This document shows, in pieces, positions 18,370 through 26,126 of a stretch of 64,000 bases of DNA. The stretch lies in assembly GCA_947488905.1 (NCBI GenBank), contig CANLBJ010000001.1, positions 496,001 through 560,000 on the forward strand, given 5' to 3'. The notes below the pieces were generated by a model. It ran no database searches, was not told where the DNA came from, and worked only from the letters and a program-made list of their open reading frames with translations. This DNA comes from Ulvibacter algarum. Its GTDB lineage: Bacteria; Bacteroidota; Bacteroidia; Flavobacteriales; Flavobacteriaceae. A program made the position numbers and the translations under genes. Positions within the stretch are counted from its first letter, which is position 1. Each line of letters opens with the position of its first letter.

Positions 18370-19389
18370 TTAGATAGAAGCCTTAAACTGCTCTAAAAAA
18401 CGAAGGTCATTCTCACTTAGCATTCTAATATCTGGAATCTGTTGTAGTAACATTGCTATTCTATCTATCCCCATCCCAAAAGCAAAGCCCGAGTATACTG
18501 TAGGGTCAATACCGCAGTTTTTAAGAACGTTAGGGTCTACCATCCCGCAGCCCATAATCTCTAGCCAGCCGGTACCTTTTGTTATTTTATAATCTGTTTC
18601 TGTTTCTAGCCCCCAATAAACATCTACTTCTGCACTAGGCTCTGTAAACGGAAAGTAAGAAGGGCGTAATCTAATCTTAGATTTCCCGAACATCTCTGTA
18701 GTAAAATACTGTAGCGTTTGCTTTAAATCTGCAAAACTCACACCTTTATCTACGTATAATCCTTCTACTTGATGAAAGAAACAATGTGATCTCGCAGAGA
18801 TAGCTTCGTTTCTAAAAACACGTCCTGGAGAGATGGTACGAATAGGAGGTTGGTTGTTTTCCATATAACGCACTTGTACAGATGAGGTGTGCGTACGCAA
18901 CAATACATCTGGGTCTTTCTCAACAAAAAACGTATCCTGCATATCACGTGCGGGATGGTATTCTGGAAGGTTAAGTGCTGTAAAGTTATGCCAGTCATCT
19001 TCAATCTCTGGACCTTCAGATACATTAAAACCAATACGAGAAAAAATGTCTGTAATTTTGTTTTTCACGAGTGAAATAGGGTGACGAGAACCCAAAGAAA
19101 TAGGCTCGCCCGTACGAGATAAGTCACCATAAACACCTTTAGATTCTTCTTGAGAAGCAAGGGCTTCTTTAAGGGTGTTTACTTTATCTTCTGCTGTGTT
19201 TTTAAGGGCATTTACTACTTGACCAAATTCTTTCTTTTGGTCATTAGGCACCTCTTTAAAGGCAGCAAAAAACTCCTTTAAAAGTCCTTTTGATCCTAAA
19301 TATTTTATTCTGAAATTTTCAATCTCATCAGCATTTGTGCTGTTGAAAGCTTCTACGGCTGCTATTTGGCTTTTTATCTTATCTATCAT
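18370..19389 (-). CDS. pheS: Phenylalanine--tRNA ligase alpha subunit
   Basis: The protein has 339 residues from the ATG at 19389; 17 upstream residues of the open frame come from a leader with a GC-rich hairpin. It charges tRNA-Phe together with PheT, which is not in this window. It shows an N-terminal coiled-coil arm (residues 1-90), GSRHPISLVKN, class II motif 2 (GRVFRNEAISARSHCFFHQ) and motif 3 (GFAFGMGIDRIAML). Phe-pocket residues are in the region EIMGCGMVDPNVL. Confidence 0.96.
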   Translation of the reverse strand: MIDKIKSQIAAVEAFNSTNADEIENFRIKYLGSKGLLKEFFAAFKEVPNDQKKEFGQVVNALKNTAEDKVNTLKEALASQEESKGVYGDLSRTGEPISLGSRHPISLVKNKITDIFSRIGFNVSEGPEIEDDWHNFTALNLPEYHPARDMQDTFFVEKDPDVLLRTHTSSVQVRYMENNQPPIRTISPGRVFRNEAISARSHCFFHQVEGLYVDKGVSFADLKQTLQYFTTEMFGKSKIRLRPSYFPFTEPSAEVDVYWGLETETDYKITKGTGWLEIMGCGMVDPNVLKNCGIDPTVYSGFAFGMGIDRIAMLLQQIPDIRMLSENDLRFLEQFKASI

Positions 19390-19395
19390 ATTATG

Positions 19396-19409
19396 CCCGC
19401 AGAGGCGGG
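19396..19409. repeat. GC-rich mini-hairpin before pheS
   Basis: CCCGCAGAGGCGGG forms a 5-bp GC stem with an AGAG loop, 7 bases upstream of the pheS ATG and within the likely transcript. It resembles a small dispersed hairpin seen in flavobacterial genomes, and it could shape translation initiation. Confidence 0.45.
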
Positions 19410-19466
19410 TAAATTTTCGGTAGTGTTCTTGTATTACCAAGAATAACTAACCAATTATACTGAGCG

Positions 19467-19474
19467 CAAAATTA
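19467..19474 (-). promoter_or_regulatory. Possible -7 box for pheS
   Basis: On the minus strand this reads TAATTTTG followed by CGCTCAGT. The same TTTGCGCTCAGT string follows a TAACTTTG box at 25313-25320, so both are probably real start regions. Confidence 0.5.
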
Positions 19475-19536
19475 CGGAAACTAGGTGAATGAGACATAAG
19501 AAAGTGGTGAATCATTAACATTTTGGCGAAAGCCAA

Positions 19537-19893
19537 TTATTTAATCACCTCTTTTTCTACAAAATACTGTACAATAGCTTCTTTCATTAATACACTTTGC
19601 TCTCCAGCTTTAAGTGGTGGCAACTGTTCTAATATTTTATAATGTGGCCATCCTTTGTCATCAAACAACTCAAACTCGTAGTACCCAAAAGGCTCTAAAA
19701 GTCTACAGATAGCAATATGCATTAAGTTGATTTTTTCGTCTTTTTTAAAGGTACGGTGCAGTTGCCCCAGTTCTTGAACACCTATTAAGTATATTATAGC
19801 ATCTAGATCTAGTTTATCTCCATCTGCAAAGCGGTCGCTAAGTAGTACTACTACTGCTTCCCATCGTTCTTTTAATTGTTCGTCTCTAGCCAC
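19537..19893 (-). CDS. Conserved hypothetical protein, small helical
   Basis: The protein has 118 residues, is soluble and mainly helical. It opens MARDEQLKERWEAVVVLLSD and contains LDLDAIIYLIGVQELGQLHR and CRLLEPFGYYEFELFDDKGW. I recognise it as a conserved Bacteroidota protein without known function. The start is GTG at 19893. A TATCTTTG box about 110 bases upstream (20001-20008, minus strand) is a possible promoter. It is 148 bases upstream of pheS on the same strand. Confidence 0.75.
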   Translation of the reverse strand: MARDEQLKERWEAVVVLLSDRFADGDKLDLDAIIYLIGVQELGQLHRTFKKDEKINLMHIAICRLLEPFGYYEFELFDDKGWPHYKILEQLPPLKAGEQSVLMKEAIVQYFVEKEVIK

Positions 19894-20000
19894 TTTTGTT
19901 ATTATAAGTTAATTTATAAAAAGGGAAGTTAATCTACTTAAGTGTGTTTTTTTCTCCTTTTAATAAGGCATAAAGCATATAGCTTAAAGCCTTTGTTGTG

Positions 20001-20008
20001 CAAAGATA
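20001..20008 (-). promoter_or_regulatory. Possible -7 box for the 19537 gene
   Basis: TATCTTTG on the minus strand, then CACAAC. It is an exact TAnnTTTG match with no clear -33 element. Confidence 0.4.
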
Positions 20009-20102
20009 ATTATTACCAACCACTCCATCTATAAATAGCTAATCGCATTAAAATAGTATTTATGTATCTTGCTTGCCTAAACTTAAACTAGATTAACCCA
20101 TT

Positions 20103-20669
20103 ATGAGTGTATTAGATATTATTTTAGGAATCATCATTTTATTTGCTTTTTATAAAGGAGCAAAGCAAGGGTTATTTGTCACTTTGGCCTCCTTAATTGG
20201 GTTGATTCTTGGTGTTATAGGAGCTGTTTATTTTTCTGATTATGCTGCAGATTATATAGGTAATAAAGTAAGCTGGTCTGAGCAAGTGGTAAATCTTGTG
20301 GCTTTTGCAGTTACTTTTTTAGTAATTGTACTAGTTGTAGGTCTTGCAGGAAAAACATTAACCAAAGTTGCAGATTTTGCAGCATTAGGGCTTGTAAACA
20401 AAATACTTGGTGGTGTTTTTAATGGGCTTAAATATGCTTTTATAATTTCTGTAATATTTATGTTTATAAATGCTTCATCTACAGCAAGTGGTTTTATTAT
20501 TTCTGAAGAAAAGAAAGAAGCTTCTATTTTATATGAGCCTGTGGCTTCTATAGCTCCTTTAGTGATGCCTCATATACTAGAAAAGGTAGATGAGTTAAAG
20601 CCAAACAATGGTAAAACCGAAGAGGAAAACCCGCCAATAGAAGATGATGTTCCTAATGAAGATTTTTAA
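20103..20669 (+). CDS. cvpA: CvpA-family membrane protein
   Basis: The protein has 188 residues with four hydrophobic helices in the first 125 residues and a polar, acidic tail. VLDIILGIIILFAFYKGAKQG and GLVNKILGGVFNGLKYAFI are CvpA hallmarks. E. coli CvpA is linked to colicin V production and to envelope and stress resistance; the molecular role is not settled. The gene is single and ends at a strong bidirectional terminator. Confidence 0.88.
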   Translation: MSVLDIILGIIILFAFYKGAKQGLFVTLASLIGLILGVIGAVYFSDYAADYIGNKVSWSEQVVNLVAFAVTFLVIVLVVGLAGKTLTKVADFAALGLVNKILGGVFNGLKYAFIISVIFMFINASSTASGFIISEEKKEASILYEPVASIAPLVMPHILEKVDELKPNNGKTEEENPPIEDDVPNEDF

Positions 20670-20690
20670 CTATTAATAGAATCAAATAAT

Positions 20691-20733
20691 AAAACCCCAA
20701 ATTTATTAAAATAGAAATTTGGGGTTTATTTTT
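20691..20733. terminator. Bidirectional terminator (cvpA / sulP)
   Basis: A perfect AAACCCCAAATTT / AAATTTGGGGTTT stem with a 10-base loop and a T run lies between the convergent cvpA and SulP genes. Confidence 0.88.
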
Positions 20734-20750
20734 ATAAGTAGAATGACTTA

Positions 20751-22598
20751 CTAGGCTATATCATCTACGTTGCTATCAATCCACAACATAGCTTCTTTAA
20801 AGTTTTTAAAGATTTTATGTTCAGGAATTAAGTCTGGAATAATGTCAATGTTTTCCATCATAACACGCGGTTGCTCTAGTAGGTTTACAAACAATACTTC
20901 TATTCCAGATTGTTTTAATCTAAGAGCCATATCTTCCATAGCATATAATCCAGATTGATCCATATAAGGCACTTTACCCATACGTATAACTAGATGGGTT
21001 GCTGTGTCTGGTATTTGCATAGACAACTCTTGAAAATCATTAGTATTTCCGAAGAAAAGAGGGCCTGATAGACGTTTAATAAACACCTCTTCTTTTACCT
21101 TTTTAGGTACCTCCATCTCATCTGTCCAAGGCAGTGTAAGCTCATCTGCTCTTTTAAGAGGGATTACTTTAGATCGCTTTGCTGTAGAGTCTCCTATCTT
21201 TTTCATGAATATAAGTGATGCTAAAACAAGACCAATACCTACGGCATATACTAAGTTCCAGAAAACAGAGAGTAATAATACTACCACCATAATCAAGACT
21301 TCACTTTTTGGCATTTTACGTATTGCTTTAAGACCTTTATAATCCATAACGCCTATACCTACGGTAATCAAAATACCTGCTAATACTGCTGCGGGAATTT
21401 GAGAAGCAATGGGTGCTAAAAGCATTGTGATAATAAGAAGTACAATTGAGGCTACCATACCAGATAGTTTAGTGGTACCACCACTATTAATGTTTACTAC
21501 GGTACGTATTGTTGCTCCTGCTCCCGGTAAACCTCCAAAAAGGGCGGCGATACTATTACCAATTCCTTGACCTATTAATTCGCGATTAGGATTATGCTTA
21601 GTTTTTGTCATATTATCTGCAACAACAGACGTTAATAAAGAATCTATAGCCCCTAAAAAAGCTAAGGTTAATGCGGTAAATACATAAGGAGTTATTTGAC
21701 TGACATTAAAATTTTCAAAAATCCCTAAATTGATGGTAGGGAAGCCTGCAGGTATTTCTGAGATAGGCCTGTAGTCCCAATTTAAGAAATAAGCAGCGCA
21801 GGAGACTACTAATAGTGCAACGAGTGTACTTGGTACCTTAGTGGTAATCCTTTTAAAACCAAATATGATAAATATAGTTGCTAGTGCTAAACCTAGTTCT
21901 AGATAATTAATGCTTTTTATAGCTCTCGGAATAGATTTAATTGCTCCTATTACACCAGAGCTGGCAGACTTTGCAAGAATACTAGCCTCAGTGTCAATTT
22001 GAGTACTTGTAATGAGTTCTGCACGTTTTACTGTTTCTTTAAAATCTTCTAAAACTAAAATCCCTTCGCCAGCTTCTTCTTTTAATATTTTATCAAGAAG
22101 AACCTCTTCTGCTGCTGGTTTATAGCGGTCTACAAACTCTGTGTCATCTGAAGTGTAATAACCAAGCATAGGCAAAATTTGTGTGATCAAAATAATAACA
22201 CCAATAGCTGTCATAAAACCAGAGACTACGGGATAGGGTATATACTTTATATATTTACCTAAGCCAACTAGGCCTAATGCAATTTGCATTAATCCTGCAA
22301 GCATAAATACAAGTAAAATATAAGGGATAGCTTGTTCTACACTCCCGTTATTTGCAGCAATTATACCAGCAATAACTACCATAGATACTGCAGTCATAGG
22401 AGCAGTAGGTCCAGATATTTGAGTACTTGTACCTCCAAATAGAGATGCAAAAAACCCAATCATAATGGCACCATAAAGACCAGCACTAGGCCCTAGCCCA
22501 GATTGCACACCAAAGGCTAGAGCTAGTGGTAATGCAACAATACCTGCTGTTATCCCTCCAAAAAGGTTACCGCGCAAATTTGTAAAGATATTCTTCAT
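20751..22598 (-). CDS. SulP-family anion transporter with STAS domain (1)
   Basis: The 615-residue inner membrane protein has the SulP motif near the start (GGITAGIVALPLALAFGVQSG, read in two parts at residues 14-34) and GTSTQISGPTAPMTAV. The C-terminal STAS domain covers about residues 500-610. A hydrophilic insertion of about 80 residues (roughly 149-230) interrupts the membrane domain after the fourth or fifth helix; it is longer than usual. SulP proteins carry sulfate, bicarbonate or other anions. The adjacent carbonic anhydrase favours bicarbonate. A hairpin terminator separates it from that gene, so the transcription unit may be partly uncoupled. Confidence 0.9.
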   Translation of the reverse strand: MKNIFTNLRGNLFGGITAGIVALPLALAFGVQSGLGPSAGLYGAIMIGFFASLFGGTSTQISGPTAPMTAVSMVVIAGIIAANNGSVEQAIPYILLVFMLAGLMQIALGLVGLGKYIKYIPYPVVSGFMTAIGVIILITQILPMLGYYTSDDTEFVDRYKPAAEEVLLDKILKEEAGEGILVLEDFKETVKRAELITSTQIDTEASILAKSASSGVIGAIKSIPRAIKSINYLELGLALATIFIIFGFKRITTKVPSTLVALLVVSCAAYFLNWDYRPISEIPAGFPTINLGIFENFNVSQITPYVFTALTLAFLGAIDSLLTSVVADNMTKTKHNPNRELIGQGIGNSIAALFGGLPGAGATIRTVVNINSGGTTKLSGMVASIVLLIITMLLAPIASQIPAAVLAGILITVGIGVMDYKGLKAIRKMPKSEVLIMVVVLLLSVFWNLVYAVGIGLVLASLIFMKKIGDSTAKRSKVIPLKRADELTLPWTDEMEVPKKVKEEVFIKRLSGPLFFGNTNDFQELSMQIPDTATHLVIRMGKVPYMDQSGLYAMEDMALRLKQSGIEVLFVNLLEQPRVMMENIDIIPDLIPEHKIFKNFKEAMLWIDSNVDDIA

Positions 22599-22628
22599 AG
22601 TTGTAGTTTTTAATGTTATACAAATTGA

Positions 22629-22667
22629 AAAAAAAAGGTTGAAACATAAAGCTTCAACCTTTTTTTA
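22629..22667 (-). terminator. Terminator after carbonic anhydrase
   Basis: AGGTTGAA / TTCAACCT with long A and T runs lies between carbonic anhydrase and the downstream SulP gene on the same strand. It may terminate or only attenuate read-through. Confidence 0.75.
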
Positions 22668-22689
22668 ACACTAATTAAATTTATTCAAT

Positions 22690-23319
22690 TTAATCTAGAA
22701 ACTCAATTTTCCCAGAAGATACATTATAAACGGCACCTACAATAACAATCTCATTGTTATTTTCCATTTCTGTAAGTACGGCGCTTTTTTCTCTAATTTC
22801 ATTCATTGAGATTTCTACATTTTTGTGTACAACCTCATCTACAAATTTAGAGTTTGACCCTACACGGTTAGCCGCTTCTGTAGGTTCTTTAACAGCATTT
22901 ACTGCTGGCTTTATTTTTGATAGCAATGTAGTGATGTTACCTAGTTTAACATCATCACAAGCTCCCTTAACTGCTCCACAAGCTGTATGTCCTAATACTA
23001 TTACAGCTAAAGATCCAGCTACTTTACAGCCATATTCAATACTTCCTAAAATATCATCATTAACGATATTTCCTGCTACACGAACACTAAAAATATCACC
23101 AATACCTTGGTCAAAAACTAACTCTGCTGGTACGCGAGAATCAATACAGCTTAAAACTACTGCAAAAGGAAATTGACCTTTACTCGTGTCATTTACCTGT
23201 TCTAATAGATTACGGTTAGCTTTAAGATTTTTTTGAAACCTTTCATTACCTTCTTTTAAAAATTGAAGGGCTTTTTGTGGTGTCATTGTAGACTGCGTTT
23301 CTTTTGTATGTGCTTTCAT
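22690..23319 (-). CDS. Beta-class carbonic anhydrase
   Basis: The 209-residue cytoplasmic enzyme interconverts CO2 and bicarbonate. Zinc ligands are Cys58, His111 and Cys114 in LSCIDSRVP and LGHTACGAVKGA, with the Asp60-Arg62 dyad intact, so it should be active. No signal peptide is seen. It is 11 bases after the second SulP gene and is followed by the first. This SulP-carbonic anhydrase-SulP set fits inorganic carbon uptake or pH balance in a marine flavobacterium. A similar BicA-type pairing was discussed for the proteorhodopsin-bearing Polaribacter MED152, as I recall. Confidence 0.94.
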   Translation of the reverse strand: MKAHTKETQSTMTPQKALQFLKEGNERFQKNLKANRNLLEQVNDTSKGQFPFAVVLSCIDSRVPAELVFDQGIGDIFSVRVAGNIVNDDILGSIEYGCKVAGSLAVIVLGHTACGAVKGACDDVKLGNITTLLSKIKPAVNAVKEPTEAANRVGSNSKFVDEVVHKNVEISMNEIREKSAVLTEMENNNEIVIVGAVYNVSSGKIEFLD

Positions 23320-23329
23320 ATTTTTTTAT

Positions 23330-24907
23330 TTATGCTGATTTTGGTCTTAATTTAAAGAATTTAATATAACTATCTGGGTTTACCACAGTTCCTCGCTCTG
23401 AAACCAGAGTTATGGTGATGTTTTTAGTTTTTGCTTTGCCCGCAAAATCTTCAAGAATTTCTACAACATCAAGGTCTAAGAATCTAGTTTTTCTAACATC
23501 TAGTTCTAGGTGTGAGTTTTCTGGTAAACGATCTAGCTCATTTAATATAGCTGCTTTGTTAAAAAAGGTCACTTCTTCTGCAAGTGTCATTTTTAATTTT
23601 TGAACTCCATTACTCACATCTTCTTTGTGTAAGAAATGAGAGTTATTAAAGCTTTTGTATAAAACAACTACAATACCAACGGCAAGACCTAAAGCAATAC
23701 CAATTAATAAGTCTGTAAAAACAATACCTACTACTGTTACAATATATGGAACAAATTGTTTCCAACCTGCTTTGTACATATTTCTAAATGTAGATGGCTT
23801 TGCTAATTTATAACCAACTATTAATAATACAGCTGCTAGTACAGATAGTGGTATTAGATTTAATAAACCTGGTATCAATATAACAGAAATAAGTAACAAT
23901 AGTCCGTGAATTATTGCAGACATTTTTGTTTTACCACCAGATTGCACATTTGCAGAACTACGCACAATTACTTGAGTAATAGGTAGTCCACCTACTAGTC
24001 CAGATAAAATATTGCCGGTTCCTTGAGCAATAAGCTCTCTATTTGTTGGTGTAACTCTCTTTTCTGGATCTAACTTGTCTGACGCTTCTACACATAAAAG
24101 TGTTTCAAGACTTGCTACAAGAGCAATTGTAAACCCAGTAACCCAAACTCCTGTGTCTGTAATTGCAGAAAAATTAGGAAAACTAAATTGCCCAATAAAA
24201 GAATCTATACTATCTGGAATAGGCACTTGTACCAAGTGATTTGCATTAATATCATATGCACTACCTTCAGAAAAAATAACATAGATAATACCAGCTGCAA
24301 CCGCAACTAATGGGCCTTGAATAATAGTAAATAATTTTCCTTTATTAGACAACAAATTACTCCATAATAATAGAATTGCTAATCCTATAAGGGCTATTAT
24401 TGTTGCGCCTACATTTATTTGGTTCAAGGCAAGAAGTATTTCAGAAAACGTGTTTTCGCCATCAACTTGAAAGAAGCTAAAATCCCCTTCAGGATCTGCA
24501 TCATAACCAAAAAAGTGAGGTATTTGTTTAAGTATAATAATAATACCAATACCTGTTAACATTCCTTTAATTACTGATGAAGGAAAGTAGTAACCAATAA
24601 TACCTGCCTTTAAAAAGCCAAATACTAGTTGAATAACACCTCCAATAACAACAGCAAGAAGAAAGTTTTCAAAACCACCTAGAGTAGTGATAGCGGTTAA
24701 TACTATGGCAGCTAATCCAGCTGCAGGACCACTAACTCCTATTTGAGAGCCACTTAAAGCTCCTACTACTACACCTCCAATAATTCCCGCAATTAATCCC
24801 GAAAATAAGGGTGCGCCGCTTGCGAGGGCTATTCCTAAACATAAAGGGAGCGCAACAAAGAATACCACGATACTCGCTGGAATATCGCTTTTTAATTTTT
24901 TAAACAT
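23330..24907 (-). CDS. SulP-family anion transporter with STAS domain (2)
   Basis: The protein has 525 residues. IPASIVVFFVALPLCLGIAL and GSQIGVSGPAAGLAAIV are the SulP motifs, about ten more helices follow, and the C-terminal STAS domain is at roughly 440-520. It lacks the long loop insertion of its neighbour and so is not a recent duplicate. Placement 11 bases before the carbonic anhydrase gene suggests bicarbonate as substrate and cotranscription; sodium or proton coupling cannot be read. Confidence 0.92.
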   Translation of the reverse strand: MFKKLKSDIPASIVVFFVALPLCLGIALASGAPLFSGLIAGIIGGVVVGALSGSQIGVSGPAAGLAAIVLTAITTLGGFENFLLAVVIGGVIQLVFGFLKAGIIGYYFPSSVIKGMLTGIGIIIILKQIPHFFGYDADPEGDFSFFQVDGENTFSEILLALNQINVGATIIALIGLAILLLWSNLLSNKGKLFTIIQGPLVAVAAGIIYVIFSEGSAYDINANHLVQVPIPDSIDSFIGQFSFPNFSAITDTGVWVTGFTIALVASLETLLCVEASDKLDPEKRVTPTNRELIAQGTGNILSGLVGGLPITQVIVRSSANVQSGGKTKMSAIIHGLLLLISVILIPGLLNLIPLSVLAAVLLIVGYKLAKPSTFRNMYKAGWKQFVPYIVTVVGIVFTDLLIGIALGLAVGIVVVLYKSFNNSHFLHKEDVSNGVQKLKMTLAEEVTFFNKAAILNELDRLPENSHLELDVRKTRFLDLDVVEILEDFAGKAKTKNITITLVSERGTVVNPDSYIKFFKLRPKSA

Positions 24908-24991
24908 ATAATTGATTTTAACCCACCTAGTTGGCGAGTAAGTATGAAATAATAAGTACCTTCAAGAGGTACACACTTAAGTCGATAAAAT

Positions 24992-25294
24992 CTATGCTTG
25001 TTCTGGTGGGGGTAAAAAGATGGTTCTAGCTAGATCAAGAGTGCTAGCAGAGTAGTAAAAAGAATCTTGACGTTGAATATTAAAATCTATAATTTCTCCA
25101 AAATTAAAATCAGAGATTAATAGTTTTTTTTCTTTCAGTTCTTCAAGAAGATTATTGTTTTGACTGTCATTTTCTTCTTCTGTATTTTGGCTTAATACTA
25201 CAGATGGTTTACCCGTTGCCAAAGTCATCAAAGCCGGAGCTAAGAGTGAAAATGACAATAAAAAGGCCATAAATATCTGTAAGAAAAACTTCAT
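24992..25294 (-). CDS. Small exported protein of unknown function with proline-rich tail
   Basis: The protein has 100 residues: a hydrophobic N-terminal segment (about 1-28, likely signal peptide), an Asn/Glu-rich linker, a short amphipathic part, and the tail ARTIFLPPPEQA. It has its own TAnnTTTG box 19 bases upstream (25313-25320) and points toward the SulP-carbonic anhydrase genes, 84 bases before the second SulP gene, so it may be the first gene of that unit. Its layout resembles the 51107 protein (signal helix, short body, aromatic then PP tail). Function is unknown. Confidence 0.65.
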   Translation of the reverse strand: MKFFLQIFMAFLLSFSLLAPALMTLATGKPSVVLSQNTEEENDSQNNNLLEELKEKKLLISDFNFGEIIDFNIQRQDSFYYSASTLDLARTIFLPPPEQA

Positions 25295-25312
25295 AGTTTA
25301 ATAAACTGAGCG

Positions 25313-25320
25313 CAAAGTTA
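25313..25320 (-). promoter_or_regulatory. Possible -7 box for the 24992-22690 unit
   Basis: On the minus strand TAACTTTG followed by CGCTCAGT, the same downstream string as at the pheS promoter. It lies 19 bases before the ATG at 25294. Confidence 0.5.
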
Positions 25321-25346
25321 AACAAATAACTGAAGAGGAATAATTT

Positions 25347-26126
25347 TTATAATGTCTTTAACGTTTCCGAAGGTAACCATCCTTCTTTACCATTTGCGAT
25401 TATAATAAGTGTCCAATCATCTTTGGTTTCAAGAATATTAACTTTGGTCCCTTCATGAAGTTCAAAAACTGTTTCGCTCCCTAGTTTTGCCTCGCTTTTA
25501 ATAGCTACGCTTTCTGCAAATATAATAGCCGGTTGGTCTTTATTAACATTGTTATACGTTGAGTAGGCGAGTGCTAAAGAAATAAAAAGTAAAAATAAAC
25601 TAGCTACAGATGTTACTAAAAACAACCTTTTTTTACCACTGGCTTCTATAAAATAATACAATAAAAAACTTAAGACACAAATAGCCGCAAATGCAACAGT
25701 TACCTTTGCCCAAGTCTCAAAAGTGGCAATAGAGTAAAGACGTTCGTAAGATTTAGTAATAAAATTTTTAGGCAAAGCCTCTATAGCATCTACTCTCGTG
25801 TTTTGTGCAAAGCCTAGATTAGTTTTAATATCTGCATCATTAGGGGCAAGTTGCAGTGCTTTTTCATAATAATAAATACTTGGTGCCACCTTGTTTAAGT
25901 TGTAATAGGCGTTCCCTAAGTTATAATAGAGCGCAGCGCTTTCATTACCTGTTTTCTCTATTAATTTCCAAGAATCAATGGCTTGTTGATACTGTTCTTT
26001 TGCGTATCTAGAAGTTCCTTGATCAAATAAAACATCATTTTTTTGTGCTTCGGAAATGCTAATTACTCCCATCACTAAGGCTACAAAAAGAACAATTGTA
26101 CGAGTATGTCTAGTATAAAACTCCAT
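25347..26126 (-). CDS. batE: BatE: TPR and SH3-like membrane protein
   Basis: The protein has 259 residues. It has an N-terminal signal or anchor, about three TPR units (residues 32-110; SAALYYNLGNAYYNLNKVAP is typical), two hydrophobic helices around 140-200, and a C-terminal SH3b-like domain (LGSETVFELHEGTKVNIL, GKEGWLPSETLKTL). Bat proteins were described in Bacteroides fragilis for aerotolerance; they are inner membrane or periplasmic. It is the last gene of the Bat operon here and its ATG shares one base with the batD stop (TAATG). It carries two CTTCGGAAA words, one in each orientation. Confidence 0.9.
   Translation of the reverse strand: MEFYTRHTRTIVLFVALVMGVISISEAQKNDVLFDQGTSRYAKEQYQQAIDSWKLIEKTGNESAALYYNLGNAYYNLNKVAPSIYYYEKALQLAPNDADIKTNLGFAQNTRVDAIEALPKNFITKSYERLYSIATFETWAKVTVAFAAICVLSFLLYYFIEASGKKRLFLVTSVASLFLLFISLALAYSTYNNVNKDQPAIIFAESVAIKSEAKLGSETVFELHEGTKVNILETKDDWTLIIIANGKEGWLPSETLKTL

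Noticed and set aside
19390-19440. Upstream extension of pheS
   Set aside because: The added 17 residues come from a GC hairpin leader; family members start at MIDKIK-like sequences.
22754-23176. 140-codon plus-strand frame opposite carbonic anhydrase
   Set aside because: It is the antisense of a gene with all catalytic residues and has no recognisable protein features.
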